Shown one piece after another: positions 37,068 through 47,260 of a DNA stretch of 64,000 bases; the stretch's first letter is position 1; each line of letters opens with the position of its first letter. The notes beneath the pieces were generated by a model, which did not search any database, was not told the DNA's origin, and was given only the letters and a program-made list of their open reading frames with translations. The position numbers were made by a program, and so were the translations under genes. Source of the DNA: CAVQWT01 sp963810815 (GTDB lineage Bacteria > Pseudomonadota > Gammaproteobacteria > Burkholderiales > Casimicrobiaceae); assembly GCA_963810815.1 (NCBI GenBank), contig CAWEPB010000004.1:620001-684000 (forward strand), in the 5' to 3' direction.

Positions 37068-38573
37068 TCACGCCGGGCGTACGTCGAGCACGGCCATCAT
37101 CCCCGCGTCTTCATGCGGCAGGATGTGGCAATGGAACATTCGCTTGCCCGGCATTGTCTGGCGGGTCTTGATGGTGACCGTTTCGCCCGCCGGGACATTT
37201 ACGGTATCGAGCCATGCCGGGTAGGCGACCGGCGCCGCAAGTCCTCGCACCGTGCGCGCGACGACCTGAAATTGCGTGCCATGGATGTGGATTGGATGGT
37301 CCATGAACGTGGTGTTGACGAGATCCCATAATTCCACGCGACCGACCACCGTCTCCAGATCAACCCGGTTCATGTCGAAGGACCTCCCGTTGATCAGGAA
37401 CGATCCCATCATGCTCATCATGCCCATACCGCCAGCCGAAAGCACTATCCGTTGCCGGGCGGTCGCAGAACCCAGATCGGTAACCGGCCGAAGCACTTCC
37501 GGCAATTCAACCGGTGCCAGCGCAGGCGATCTGTCGGTCGATATGGTCATCAGTTCGCCACCAGCGCTGCCACCCATCCCTGCGGAGTAACCAAGGTCAC
37601 GCAACGCGTAGTGTGCTGACGATCGTCCCGCAACGGTCACCACGATCTCGACTCGCTGGGCGGGCGCCAGCAGCCACTCGGTCAAGCCCGATTGCGGTGA
37701 GCCTAACAATCCGCCGTCAGTGCCGACGACCGCAAAGGTGTGACCGTCCAGACCTAGGCGCAAATAGCGGTCCGCGGTGGCATTGATGATCCGCCAGCGT
37801 TCGGTAGCGCCCGGCGTCATCGCGTGAAGCGGAAGCTTCTGCCCATTCACCAGCAATTCGCCGGCACTGGTCATCGTCATCCCCATGCCACTCATCGCCA
37901 TGGGGCGGGTGATTACCTGCCCGCTTTGGTCAAGCGACAGCGATGTGACCATCAGCGTCACCTCGGGAAGCGCCGCCAATGGATCGTTGGCGCTGCGCAC
38001 AATGAGCGGCGCGGCAAGCCCATGTCCGACCTGCAGCGTAACTGTTTGGTGCGCATGCGGGTGATACCAGTAGGTGCCCGCACTGCCGATCGGAACATCG
38101 AATGCATAGACCCGGTCTCTGCCCGGTGCGACTGGGTCCATGGGGCTGCCATCCTGGTCGGCGGCGACTTGGAGACCATGCCAGTGGACGGTCGAATCGA
38201 GACCGAGCCGATTCGCGAAATCGATGGCAACGCGCTGCCCCTCCTGCAATTCGATCAGCGGACCAGGAAACGAGTTGTTGTAGCCCCACAACTCGGTAAG
38301 CTGCCCAGACACCAAGGCGGCAAGATACGGGGCAGCAATCAGCGTTCCCTCGAACTCGCCGGGCACCTGACTGGCGTTGCTGAGCACGTCGAGCCGCCGC
38401 AGCGGCAGCCCCGTGGGCCATGTCGAACCCGGTATGCGCCAGCGGCCCATCATCCCGCCCATGCCCATACCCATCCCCGGCATGCCGCCCATCTGAGCCG
38501 AAGCATTGCGAACCGACGCAATCGCTGCAAGTGCGCCTGCAGCGGCAGTTTGGAAAAATTGTCGACGATGCAT
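37068..38573 (-). CDS. Multicopper oxidase (Tat-exported)
   Basis: Periplasmic laccase-like enzyme that probably oxidises Cu(I). The 501-residue product has a Tat-like signal (MHRRQFFQTAAAGALAA), a Met/Gly-rich stretch at 28-43, and all four copper-ligand motifs: HWHG (130-133), YHPHAH (170-175), HPIHIHG, and the terminal HCHILPHEDAGMM with the type-1 Cys. It lies 42 bases downstream of dsbB in the same direction, likely in one operon with dsbB and the secreted gene upstream. Confidence 0.93.
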   Translation of the reverse strand: MHRRQFFQTAAAGALAAIASVRNASAQMGGMPGMGMGMGGMMGRWRIPGSTWPTGLPLRRLDVLSNASQVPGEFEGTLIAAPYLAALVSGQLTELWGYNNSFPGPLIELQEGQRVAIDFANRLGLDSTVHWHGLQVAADQDGSPMDPVAPGRDRVYAFDVPIGSAGTYWYHPHAHQTVTLQVGHGLAAPLIVRSANDPLAALPEVTLMVTSLSLDQSGQVITRPMAMSGMGMTMTSAGELLVNGQKLPLHAMTPGATERWRIINATADRYLRLGLDGHTFAVVGTDGGLLGSPQSGLTEWLLAPAQRVEIVVTVAGRSSAHYALRDLGYSAGMGGSAGGELMTISTDRSPALAPVELPEVLRPVTDLGSATARQRIVLSAGGMGMMSMMGSFLINGRSFDMNRVDLETVVGRVELWDLVNTTFMDHPIHIHGTQFQVVARTVRGLAAPVAYPAWLDTVNVPAGETVTIKTRQTMPGKRMFHCHILPHEDAGMMAVLDVRPA

Positions 38574-38615
38574 GTTTAACTCCGAATGAACGTATGCAGA
38601 TCCACTGGGCGTCTC

Positions 38616-39131
38616 CTAGGCAACGGCTGGTCGCCGCCGCAAGACCACGGCAAGCGCCAACGTGAAGCTCAAGAACATGAGCAACGACGCCTGCGCCATC
38701 GTGAGGCCGAAGATCTTGAAAGTTGTATCGGAGCAATCGCCGGTGGCATGGAGAACTTGGGCAAGTACCTCGGTGACAGCCAGGCTGTCGAGCATGTAGG
38801 AAAGACTGGCGCTGCACCTCGCAATCAGCGGCGCCGAAAAGAGCTGAAGATACGTCTGATAGCCGGCAACCCCCAATCCGCCAACGGTGAGAACGGCAGC
38901 GGCCCAGAAGAAGATCCGCTGTGCCCGACCATGTGCAGGCGCCAATGCTGCGATGAAGAAGACGGGTGCCAATGCGAGGTACGTGAAGCGCTGGACGATG
39001 CACAGTGGGCACGGCTCGACGCCGAGTACGTGCTGGACGAAGTAGCTCACGCCAACGAGAGCGGAGCACACCACTCCGAGCACAAGCGCCACTCGGGAAG
39101 GAGCGGCCAGAAAGTGGGTGAAGGCTTTCAT
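38616..39131 (-). CDS. dsbB: Disulfide bond formation protein B
   Basis: Four-helix inner-membrane protein of 171 residues that reoxidises DsbA and passes electrons to quinone. The first periplasmic Cys pair is C41-P-L-C44; the second loop carries Cys in ARCSASL and GDCSDT. The start at 39131 (MKAFTHFLAAPSR) fits the family. It lies between the secreted MxxC-rich gene and the multicopper oxidase, a link between copper stress and thiol oxidation. Confidence 0.9.
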   Translation of the reverse strand: MKAFTHFLAAPSRVALVLGVVCSALVGVSYFVQHVLGVEPCPLCIVQRFTYLALAPVFFIAALAPAHGRAQRIFFWAAAVLTVGGLGVAGYQTYLQLFSAPLIARCSASLSYMLDSLAVTEVLAQVLHATGDCSDTTFKIFGLTMAQASLLMFLSFTLALAVVLRRRPAVA

Positions 39132-39190
39132 GAATGCCGGATATGGGTCGTTCCGAATCGCCCTGGGCTCCGCATCAGTACGAATGGGAG

Positions 39191-40252
39191 CTACCACGCC
39201 ATCTGCTCGATCTGGACGATGCGTCCGCCCGGCAGGTACATCGTCCCCGCATTTGGCGATGAAAACGTGAAGGTCACTCCGCCGTCGTTGCCCATCATGG
39301 CTGGCATGCGGTACGTGCAGCTGACACACTGCCCACCGCGGTAGCGGTCGAGCGTACTCGTCGCGGTAACCCCTCCCGCCGAGTTCATGAGATTTCCGAC
39401 CACGAGGTACCAGACGGGATCGCCGTCCGGTGTGTAGGTGAAGATCGTAGCGACCAGTACGCCGCGTTGTACCTGGATGTTGTAACCCGAGCCGGATTCA
39501 TTAGGATTCCACCACATGCCGGACGCCGGCGTGAATGCGAGCGCAGATGCGCCGCCGCCAGGTTGCGCCATCGCTCCCGGAATCGTGTATCCAGTGAGGA
39601 CGGCGATGCTTGTGCCGTCGTCAATCTTGATCATGCCCACCCCTGGGGCATACCAAACGTCGCGCGTGTATCCGGAACCGCGTTGCTCGTGTACGTGCAA
39701 CGTGTTTGCAAACGTGCCTGCTGGCGTCGTGACGGTTTCCAATGCGTCGGCCCAATAGCGGCTCATGTAGCTCTGACCACCCATCATGCTCCCCGTCCCC
39801 ATGACTCCGGCCTGCCACATTTCCGTATTCTGGTAGCCCCCTCCGCCCATCATCGCTCCGGGTGAAATTGGATTCTTGAGCAGCCATTCGGGATTCGTGA
39901 GCGCCATCATCGAATATTGGGTGCCGGTCGCATTGGCTCCCGTGCCGCCGAAGTACCGCATGCCGTCGGGGTCCATCCGATAGAAATCCGTGGCATCTGG
40001 CGCGCAGGTGACGCCTACCCTGCAGTCGTAGGTCGTATGCATAGCGGTGAGGCCGGGCACGCCCGCCCAAATCTGACCGCCATGCATTTCCACGTGACTC
40101 GTCGCCCACGGTCCGCTGGTGTACATATAGTCGTAGCGTGCGCCATCCACCATTGGAAAGTACGCTGCGGTGGACATCGATCTGCCCATCATTTGGCCGA
40201 AGCTTGTGCTGGCAACAAAGGCCAGCAATGAGACTGCGAAAATTCTGAACAT
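39191..40252 (-). CDS. Secreted Met- and Gly-rich hypothetical protein
   Basis: A 353-residue protein with a signal peptide (about 1-19), a Met-rich middle (GAMMGGGGYQNTEMWQ and GSMMGGQSYMSRYW segments) and a C-terminal domain starting near SGMWWNPNESGSGYNI, which resembles a repeat-type domain common in beta/gammaproteobacterial secreted proteins. The Met clusters would suit Cu(I) binding. It is the first gene of the unit leading to dsbB and the multicopper oxidase. No family name is certain. Confidence 0.65.
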   Translation of the reverse strand: MFRIFAVSLLAFVASTSFGQMMGRSMSTAAYFPMVDGARYDYMYTSGPWATSHVEMHGGQIWAGVPGLTAMHTTYDCRVGVTCAPDATDFYRMDPDGMRYFGGTGANATGTQYSMMALTNPEWLLKNPISPGAMMGGGGYQNTEMWQAGVMGTGSMMGGQSYMSRYWADALETVTTPAGTFANTLHVHEQRGSGYTRDVWYAPGVGMIKIDDGTSIAVLTGYTIPGAMAQPGGGASALAFTPASGMWWNPNESGSGYNIQVQRGVLVATIFTYTPDGDPVWYLVVGNLMNSAGGVTATSTLDRYRGGQCVSCTYRMPAMMGNDGGVTFTFSSPNAGTMYLPGGRIVQIEQMAW

Positions 40253-40314
40253 GCCGTTACTCCGAGAAATCAGACTGTCTCTTTGCCGCGCAGGCTTCCG
40301 CGACTCCAATCGTC

Positions 40315-40351
40315 AAGCCGCTCGCTTGTGCCCAGTTCGCACGAGCGGCTT
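40315..40351. terminator. Strong hairpin between two minus-strand genes
   Basis: Perfect 10-bp stem AAGCCGCTCG / CGAGCGGCTT with a 17-base loop, located after the 40453 stop and before the 40252 start. There is no T-run, so it may act as a terminator only weakly or as a transcript-stabilising stem. Confidence 0.45.
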
Positions 40352-40452
40352 TCGCTGTCCGCATTCCCGGGCGGCGATTACGACTTGGTGTATTGGAAGC
40401 GCCCGCCCCGCGCGAGATGCGCGTCGGAAATGCGATCAGCCGCGACCGCGGC

Positions 40453-40842
40453 TTACAACGTCAGACGGGCGAAGCGAATCGAGAGCGGCAGGCCCGGCGG
40501 CGGATGAGCGGCCAAGGCAATTTCAAACTCCGTTGCCGACGGGGAGACAAGAACGAGGGTGGCGTGGTGTCCAACAACCAGCGGCTGCCCTGCCGGCTGA
40601 TCCTGAACCCGCTTCAACGCCGAGACCAGCGGCAGGTCGCTACTGCAAAATTGTTCGCACCCTGGCGCCATGTCGTCGTCCATGGGAGCGCCACTTGCAT
40701 GCGCGGCCACCGGCATTGGCGCGTGACGCGTGATGCCGTCGGCCGAGCATGCATGTGCTATGCCGACGAACAGGGCAAATAGCCACAGCCCCAAAACGAC
40801 CGAGGCAATGCTGTTACGTCGACGGTGCGGAAACGAAGACAT
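40453..40842 (-). CDS. Small secreted Cys/His protein (copy 1)
   Basis: A 129-residue protein with a signal anchor (SIASVVLGLWLFALFVGIAHA) and Cys residues in ACSADG and the CEQFCSSDLPL segment. It is clearly related to the product at 62985-63395: shared VLGLWxFALFVGI, QFCSxDxPL and VQxQPAGQPLVV. The Cys/His/Met content and location suggest periplasmic metal binding, but I know no named family. A perfect inverted repeat lies 35 bases upstream. Confidence 0.65.
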   Translation of the reverse strand: MSSFPHRRRNSIASVVLGLWLFALFVGIAHACSADGITRHAPMPVAAHASGAPMDDDMAPGCEQFCSSDLPLVSALKRVQDQPAGQPLVVGHHATLVLVSPSATEFEIALAAHPPPGLPLSIRFARLTL

Positions 40843-40876
40843 GGATCATGAAAAAAGTTGCCGAATCAGCATAACA

Positions 40877-40891
40877 GACACCCCCCGTGTC
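40877..40891. promoter_or_regulatory. Palindrome overlapping a -35-like TTGACA
   Basis: Perfect inverted repeat GACAC-CCCCC-GTGTC. On the minus strand its edge forms TTGACA (40893-40888), upstream of the gene starting at 40842, with TATGCT 14 bases further on. It could be an operator for a metal-responsive repressor; the binder is unknown. Confidence 0.35.
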
Positions 40892-41029
40892 AATTTGACG
40901 CTAATCAACCAATGGTCCGTCCTACCGCGGGATCGCCTGCCAAAACTGGCGGCTCGCTCATGGCAATAAGAGTTTGCTCCTGCGTTCAGCCATCGTCCAA
41001 CTCCTACGAACCGGAGAATGACCTAACCG

Positions 41030-42079
41030 TCAATGTGGATGACGGTGGTGTACGTCCGGATAGTGCGCGTGCACGTGCGCCAACGGCGCATGGACATGCC
41101 GATGGCTGTGCGGTTCGCGACCGTCCCACGTAAACCCGTGGGAATGGCGGTGGTGCTCGTCGTGGGTGTGGGCATGCGTGTGGTCCTGCAATTCGTGTAC
41201 GTGCAGATGCCCATGACGTTCCGTCAAGTGCAGCCAGACCCCTGCGGCCATCAAGAGCGCCGCTGCAACGAACTGGAATGAGATTGCGTCGCCTTGAATC
41301 AACACCGCCAGCGCCGCCCCGAAGAACGGAGCAACCGAAAAGTAGGCTCCGGCGCGTGCCGTTCCAAGATTACGAAGCGCAAGCACGAAGAGGACGAGGC
41401 TGACCCCATAGCCGAGAAATCCCAATCCGAGGGCGAGACTGGCGATGCCGAGCGGCGGCAACGTCTGCCCGATCGCCTTCGCCAGCATCAGATTGACTGC
41501 GCCTGCAGCCAGCCCCTTCAACCCGGCAATAAGGACCGCGTCGCTGGTCGACACTTTGCGCGTCAGATTATTGTCGATGGCCCAGCAGAGACACGCAGCG
41601 ACGATGAATAGCGCGCCCCCGGAAGCATCGCCTCGCACACTCGGCGTCCACGCCAACACGAGGCCACCCGTCACGATGGCAAGCATACCCACCGCAATGC
41701 GGCGATCGAAATTCTCACGGAACAGGAACCATGCCAGCAAGGCTGTGAACACAGCTTCCAGGTTCAGAAGCAACGACGCCGTCGATGCCGCGCTCACCAT
41801 CAGACCGTACATGAGAGCGACCGGACCCGCGACGCCGCCGAACAGGATGGCGCCGGCAAGCCAACGCCACTCGCCGCGCCTCGGCAGGCTTATCGAGGAC
41901 TCGCGCAGCCTCGACACACTTCGGCCTGCCAATACGAGCGCGAGTCCGAAGCCTGAGCCCAAATAGAGCAACGCCGCCAGCATGAGCGGCGATACACTTC
42001 CGAGGAGCAACTTGGCGAGTGGCGTGCTCGCGCCAAAGAGCAGGGCCGATCCTAGCGCGAGGATTATTCCCTTCCGCAC
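41030..42079 (-). CDS. DMT/EamA-family transporter with His-rich C-terminal tail
   Basis: A 349-residue membrane protein with ten predicted helices in two EamA repeats (about 1-290), then a 55-residue cytosolic-type tail packed with His (HTHAHTHDEHHRHSHGF, and HSHRHVHAPLAHVHAHYP). EamA proteins export metabolites; the tail suggests metal export or sensing. The start is GTG at 42079. It lies downstream of SCO1 and the DsbA-like gene. A relic of a second copy of its end is at 50357-50472. Confidence 0.85.
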   Translation of the reverse strand: MRKGIILALGSALLFGASTPLAKLLLGSVSPLMLAALLYLGSGFGLALVLAGRSVSRLRESSISLPRRGEWRWLAGAILFGGVAGPVALMYGLMVSAASTASLLLNLEAVFTALLAWFLFRENFDRRIAVGMLAIVTGGLVLAWTPSVRGDASGGALFIVAACLCWAIDNNLTRKVSTSDAVLIAGLKGLAAGAVNLMLAKAIGQTLPPLGIASLALGLGFLGYGVSLVLFVLALRNLGTARAGAYFSVAPFFGAALAVLIQGDAISFQFVAAALLMAAGVWLHLTERHGHLHVHELQDHTHAHTHDEHHRHSHGFTWDGREPHSHRHVHAPLAHVHAHYPDVHHRHPH

Positions 42080-42126
42080 GGCATCCCCGGCTCCCGCGTC
42101 ATGATTCCCCTACTCCATCAATCCGT

Positions 42127-42780
42127 TCAGCGATATGCGGTTTGCACTTCTTCCCGGACAAGCGTCTGCAACTGCTCCAAGCCAAAACTCGGCAGCGGGC
42201 GTCCGTTGACGAAGTACTCGGGAGTTTGCGTCACTTTTAATGCCTTCGCATCCTTGAGTTCCTGCTCGATTCGCTGCGCCACATCCGGCGCATTCATGTC
42301 GACCTTCATCTGCTCCATGTTCAGCCCCAGACCCTCCAGTGGCTTCCACACATACTCTGGCTGGACGGTGTGATTCCGCGCCCAGTACGCCTGATTCGCC
42401 AAAAGCGCCTCCAACGCCTGCCAAAACTTTCCCTGCTTGCGGGCCGCATCCAGAACTTTGACCGTATAGTCCGAGCCATTGTGGAACGGCACGAGCCGAA
42501 CGGTGAGACGGACCTTGTCAGGATTGGCCGCCATGATCTTCTTGACTTCGGGATAGAAGCTGGCGCAGGTCTCGCACGCGGGGTCGAGGAATTCGACGAT
42601 ATGTACCTTGGCCTCAGGGTTGCCCATCGTCGGTGAATAGAATTGCACGAGGCCCGCCTGCTTTCTCTCCATGGTCGGCGCTGACGGTTGCGACTTCTGG
42701 ATCAGGTAAAAGAACGCGCCGACAAACACGGCCATGCCGAGCACGACAGCCGCGCCGACGAAGACATACGTTTTCTTCAT
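42127..42780 (-). CDS. DsbA/DsbG-like membrane-anchored thioredoxin-fold protein
   Basis: A 217-residue protein with an N-terminal membrane anchor (about 5-27) and a DsbA-like fold. The active site is C69-E-T-C72 in FLDPACETCASFYP, and the cis-Pro loop is TQTPEYFVNG. It would oxidise or shuffle disulfides in periplasmic proteins. It sits between SCO1 and the EamA transporter. A damaged paralogue lies at 55639-56286. Confidence 0.87.
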   Translation of the reverse strand: MKKTYVFVGAAVVLGMAVFVGAFFYLIQKSQPSAPTMERKQAGLVQFYSPTMGNPEAKVHIVEFLDPACETCASFYPEVKKIMAANPDKVRLTVRLVPFHNGSDYTVKVLDAARKQGKFWQALEALLANQAYWARNHTVQPEYVWKPLEGLGLNMEQMKVDMNAPDVAQRIEQELKDAKALKVTQTPEYFVNGRPLPSFGLEQLQTLVREEVQTAYR

Positions 42781-42863
42781 GTGAGACTCCCGAAATTTAC
42801 TTCGATGATCTTGGTCGCCGCCCTGATTCGCGGAGCAGCGTGCTCGACCCCGCGGGCCGCGAA

Positions 42864-43466
42864 TTACTTGAGCAGCTGTCCGATGTCGTGCGCAAATACA
42901 CGCGCGCCGGCACCGTAGGAGATGAGTACCCTCATCCGTCCTTGCTTGTCGAATACAAAGCTCCCGGCGGTGTGGTCCATCGTGTAGCCGCCACTCGGAC
43001 TCGGGTTCTTCTGGTAGAAGACCTTGAACAGCTTGGCGGCCGTCTCCAGTTCGGCAGGGCTGCCGCGCAGCCCGAGAAACCCCGGATCGAATGCCGGAAC
43101 GTATTGAGCAAGTAGTTCGGGCGTGTCGCGTTCGGGGTCGACCGTTACGAAGATCACCTGCACGTCATTCGCCTTGGTGCCCAACTCTTTCATTGCCGCC
43201 GCCACTTCCGACAGAGTGGTGGGGCAGACATCCGGGCACTGGGTGTAGCCGAAGAACATCACCACGACCTTGCCCTTGAAGTCGCTCAGCCTTCTCGACC
43301 TTCCCGTGTGATCCGGCATTGAGAAGTCGCCGCCGACGTTGATCCCGGTTATGTCCGATCCCTGGAAATTGACGGCCTTATCGCCGCACCCAGCGAGCGC
43401 GCCGGCAATCATGGCCGCCATCGCCATAGAAGACATTCGCCGACCGATGACTGCCAGCCGTACCAT
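42864..43466 (-). CDS. SCO1/SenC/PrrC copper chaperone lipoprotein
   Basis: A 200-residue protein with a lipobox LAGC (Cys27) and a thioredoxin fold binding copper through C77-P-D-V-C81 and the His in YTMDHTAGSF. The family delivers copper to cytochrome oxidase CuA or acts in copper/redox defence. The start at 43466 (MVRLAVIGRR) precedes the lipoprotein signal. An N-terminal relic of a second copy is at 50473-50598. Confidence 0.9.
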   Translation of the reverse strand: MVRLAVIGRRMSSMAMAAMIAGALAGCGDKAVNFQGSDITGINVGGDFSMPDHTGRSRRLSDFKGKVVVMFFGYTQCPDVCPTTLSEVAAAMKELGTKANDVQVIFVTVDPERDTPELLAQYVPAFDPGFLGLRGSPAELETAAKLFKVFYQKNPSPSGGYTMDHTAGSFVFDKQGRMRVLISYGAGARVFAHDIGQLLK

Positions 43467-43572
43467 CCATTTTCTCCTATCGGACTTGAGCATCTGATTC
43501 GCATTGACGGACGCCGACCATCTGGTTCGGCCGGCGGGATGCAATCGGACCTGAACGCCGCTTCGCATCACC

Positions 43573-43740
43573 CCATCGACTCAAATAGGGTGACGAGGAG
43601 CAGCAACCTGCCTTGGAATGCACCAGCGCGAATGGCATGCACTTCTATCGCCCCCCATTACTGCGCTCAGCCGGGAACAGCGCCACCAACGACCGCTGCC
43701 AGACGAGCCACATCGACCTGTCGTTTGCGTCAAGCACGTT
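43573..43740 (-). pseudogene. C-terminal remnant of the gene family at 50723-51217
   Basis: Nucleotide-level match to 50700-50868 (shared runs such as TTACTGCGCTC and AACG-CTGCCAGACGA). Translated on the minus strand it gives WQRSLVALFPAERSNGG, close to WQRSLVAPFRAERSNGG in the intact gene. Only about 50 residues remain, joined on the right to the end of the P-II-like gene. Confidence 0.75.
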
Positions 43741-43774
43741 TTCTGTGGCCGCTTGGTGTGTGCCCGGTCACCTT

Positions 43775-44101
43775 GATGGCAGCTCGCCACATCGGTGACG
43801 TAGACCCAGCCCGCTTCGTCCTGTCCGGTTCTCGCCGCACCGGCGATCAACTGCGCCAGGGCCTCGGCTTGGCCATCCTCGCACAGCAATTCGAGCTTGG
43901 CTTCGTTGATCACCAACTGCCCGAGATTCACGGAGTAGTGTTGCTCGTGCGCGTCCAGCGCGCCGAGCAGGCTTTGCGTACGTCCGACGTTGAGATTGCG
44001 GCATCGATGCGGATTGGCGGGATTGAGATAGCCGCCGTCGTGAGCGCGGTGATCACCCCGGCGATGCGGTTGTTGTGAATGAACGCCTTGATCTCCTTCA
44101 T
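43775..44101 (-). pseudogene. P-II-like protein of metal efflux operons, frameshifted
   Basis: Starts MKEIKAFIHNNRIAGVI (44101) and continues in another frame with LNVGRTQSLLGALDAHEQHY, INEAKLELLCEDGQAEAL and ARTGQDEAGWVYVTDVA. This order is that of the small P-II-fold proteins that follow czcA-type genes. One frame change near 44040 splits it, and the normal C-terminus is lost where the remnant at 43573-43740 is joined. Its start lies within 4 bases of the czcA stop. Confidence 0.7.
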
Positions 44102-47100
44102 GACGACTGCCCCCCTTCGGTTACAGCGGCTTCTTCCAGACCGACAACGGGCAATCGGCGCTTCGCCCGCGCTTCCCGTCGCTCCTCCACCCACTCATAG
44201 ATCAGCGGCAACAACAGTAGCGTCAGCACCGTCGACGTGAAGAGTCCACCCGACGACCACCGTGGCCAGCGGTCGCTGGGTCTCGGCACCCACCCCGCTG
44301 GAGATCAGCATCGGTACCAGCCCAAGGATCGCCACCGACGCCGTCATCAGCACGGGACGCAGACGCAGCGCGGCACCCTCGCGCACCGCTTCGCGCACTG
44401 TTCGTCCCTGGCTGCGCAGATCGTTGAGGAATGTCAGCAGCACGATACCGTTCAGCATCGCCACGCCGAACACCGCGATGAAGCCGATCGCCGATGGCAC
44501 CGACACATACTGACCGGTGACCGCCAAGTCCGAAAACGCCACCGATGATCGCGAACGGTACGTTGGCGATGATCATGGCCGCATAGCGGATCGAGTTGAA
44601 TGCCGTGTAGAGAAGGATGAAGATCAAGCCGATGGTGAGCGGCACGATCACCGCCAAGACGGGTCAGCGCGCGCTGCTGATTCTCGAAGGCGCCGCCCCA
44701 CTCGATCCAGTAGCCCGGCGGAATTTCACCGCGGTCACGAATCTTCGCCTCGGCCTCCTTGACGAAGCTGTCCACGTCTCGACCTTCCACGTCCATCTGG
44801 ATCACGGCGTAACGCTGGAGCTGCTCGCGACGAACAAAGGAGTAGCCTTCCTCCGTTCTCGATGGTGGCGACTCGCGATAGCGGCACCAACGCGCCGGAC
44901 TGCGTGCGGATCGGAATGTCGGCAATGGCTTGCTCGCTGTCGCGGAAGCTCTTGTCCAGCCGCACCTGGATGTCAAAGCGCTTCACGCCATCGATCAGCG
45001 TCGACACGCTGGCGCCGCCGATGCCCGCCTGCACGACCTCCAGAATTTCATCGGCATTGATGCCGTAGCGCGCGGACTCCTCCCGATTGACGCGAACCAC
45101 GAGTTGCGGCTTGCCCTTGTTGGCTTCCAAGGCGAGATCGGCAGCGCCAGGCACCTTGGCGAGCACGCCCTTCATCTCGTTGGCCAGCCGGTCGAGCGTG
45201 GCCAGGTCCTCGCCGTAGACCTTGAGCGCCAGTGTGGCCCGAACACCGGAGATCAGTTCCTCCACCCGCATCTGGATGGGCTGCGTGGCGCCGAAGACGA
45301 CCGTGGGAATGACCTGCTCCATGGCCTCCTGCATCTCGTGGGCGAGCGCCGGCATGCTCATTTCTTTGCGGCCACTCGGTCCTCCGGCTTTACGTCGATC
45401 AGCACCTCCATGTAATTCACATCGGCCGTTTCGCCCTTTTCCGCGCGCCCGATGGTGGCCAGCGTCGACTTCACCTGCGGAAATTGCTGCTTCAACGCAA
45501 CGTCGAAGCGGCGCGACACGTCGATGCTCTCCTCCAGCGAGGTCGAGGGAATGCCGGTGATGCGGAACATGATCGTCCCCTCCTGCAGGGTCGGCATGAA
45601 CTCCTTGCCCAGGAAGGGAAAGATCCCGATGGCTGCGACCAGCAGCACGCAGCGCCGTACCGACCACCTTGCCCTTGTTATCCAGCGACCAATCCAGCAA
45701 CGGCAAATAGACCCGCTTGGCGGCGCGCACGACGAAGGTGTCCTTCTCCTCCTTGGCTTTCAGGATCAGCGCGGCCAGCACCGGAACCAGCGTCATGGTC
45801 AGGATCAGCGATCCCACCATGGCGAAGGTGATGGTCAGCGCCATGGGCTTGAAGAGCTTGCCTTCCAGCCCGGTCAGCGAGAACAGCGGCAGGAAGACGA
45901 CGATGATGATCAGGATCGCGAACGCGATCGGATTCATCACCTCCTTGGCCGCCGTGAGGATCACCAGCGTTCGATTCACCGGCTTGCCGGCGTGATGCGA
46001 CAGCAGTCGGAAGCCGTTCTCCACCATCACCACCGCGCCATCCACCATCATGCCGATGCCGATGGCAAGGCCGGCAAGCGACATCAGGTTGGCCGACATG
46101 CCGAAGTACTGCATCAGCATGAACGCGATCAGCATCGCCAGCGGCAGCGTGACGACGACGACGATGGCCGAGCGAATCTCGCCCAGAAACAGGAACAGCA
46201 CGATCGCCACCAGGATCGAGCCTTCGATCAACGCGCGTTCGGCGGTGCTGAGCGCCTTCTCCACCAGCTCCGTGCGGTCGTAGACCGGGTTGATGGTCAC
46301 CCCTTTGGGCATGGCCTGTTGCGCGGTCTTGAGCTTCGCCTTCACCGAGTCGACGACGTTCTTGGCGTTCTCGTTGATGCGCGAGAGCACGATGCCCAGC
46401 GCCACTTCCTTGCCATCCTTGGTCACAGCGCCAAAGCGCAGGCTCGGGGCCTCCTTGATCTCCGCCACGTCACGCACGTAGATGGGCGAGCCTTCGCGCT
46501 GCGTGATCACGATGTTGCCGATGTCCTGCGTCCCGCTGACCAGGCCCAGGCCGCGCACCAGAAACTGCTCCTGCCCAAGATTGACGTACTGTCCGCCGAC
46601 CTGCCGGTTGTTGGCGGTGATGGCCTCCATCACGGATTTCAGCGTCAATCCATACTTGATCAGCTTCTGCGGCTGGATCAGCACCTGGAACTGCTTTTCG
46701 TCGCCACCCCACGAGGTGACGTCGTCGACACCGGCCGCCGTCCGCAGCAGCAGCCGGACATTCCAGTCCTGCAGCGTGCGCAGGTCCATGGTCGACATCT
46801 TCTTGTCGGTGGATTCGACCGTGTACCAGAACACCTGACCGAGGCCGGAGCTGTTCGGGCCCATGGCCGGTTCGCCATAGCCCGGCGGCATCCGGTCCTT
46901 GGCCTCGATCAGCTTCTCGCCCACCAGCCGGCGCGCGAAGTAGATGTCGACATCGTCCTTGAAATAGACGCTGACGTAGGAGAGTCCGAACAACGATACC
47001 GAGCGGATCTCCTCCACCCCCGGCAGCCCGGCCATGGCCGTTTCCACGGGAAACGTGAGCAGCTTCTCGACATCCTCTGCCGCGAGACCCGGCGACTCGG

Positions 47101-47251
47101 TGTAGACGTTGACCTGAACTGGCGTCACATCCGGGAACGCGTCCACCGGCACCATGCGGAACGCCTGCACCCCGAACACCACGACGAGCAGGAATCCGAC
47201 CAGCACCAGTACCTTGTACCGCAGCGAAACATCGACGATGGCATTGAGCAT
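44098..47251 (-). pseudogene. czcA: CzcA/CusA-type RND efflux pump, multiply frameshifted
   Basis: Inner-membrane proton-driven heavy-metal pump. The first 530 codons from 47251 are intact (MLNAIVDVSLRYKVLV; pore helix IGIGMMVDGAVVMVEN). The frame then changes near 45650, 45360, 44865, 44660, 44535 and 44250; joining the pieces gives a full-length pump of about 1,050 residues ending EEAAVTEGGQSS. Several shifts are an extra base relative to the expected reading, two of them an extra T in CTTGGCGGT. The metal specificity is not clear; the motif is neither classic DFG-x3-DGA nor clearly CusA. As written it could not make a working pump. Confidence 0.85.
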
Positions 47252-47260
47252 GGCGGGGCC

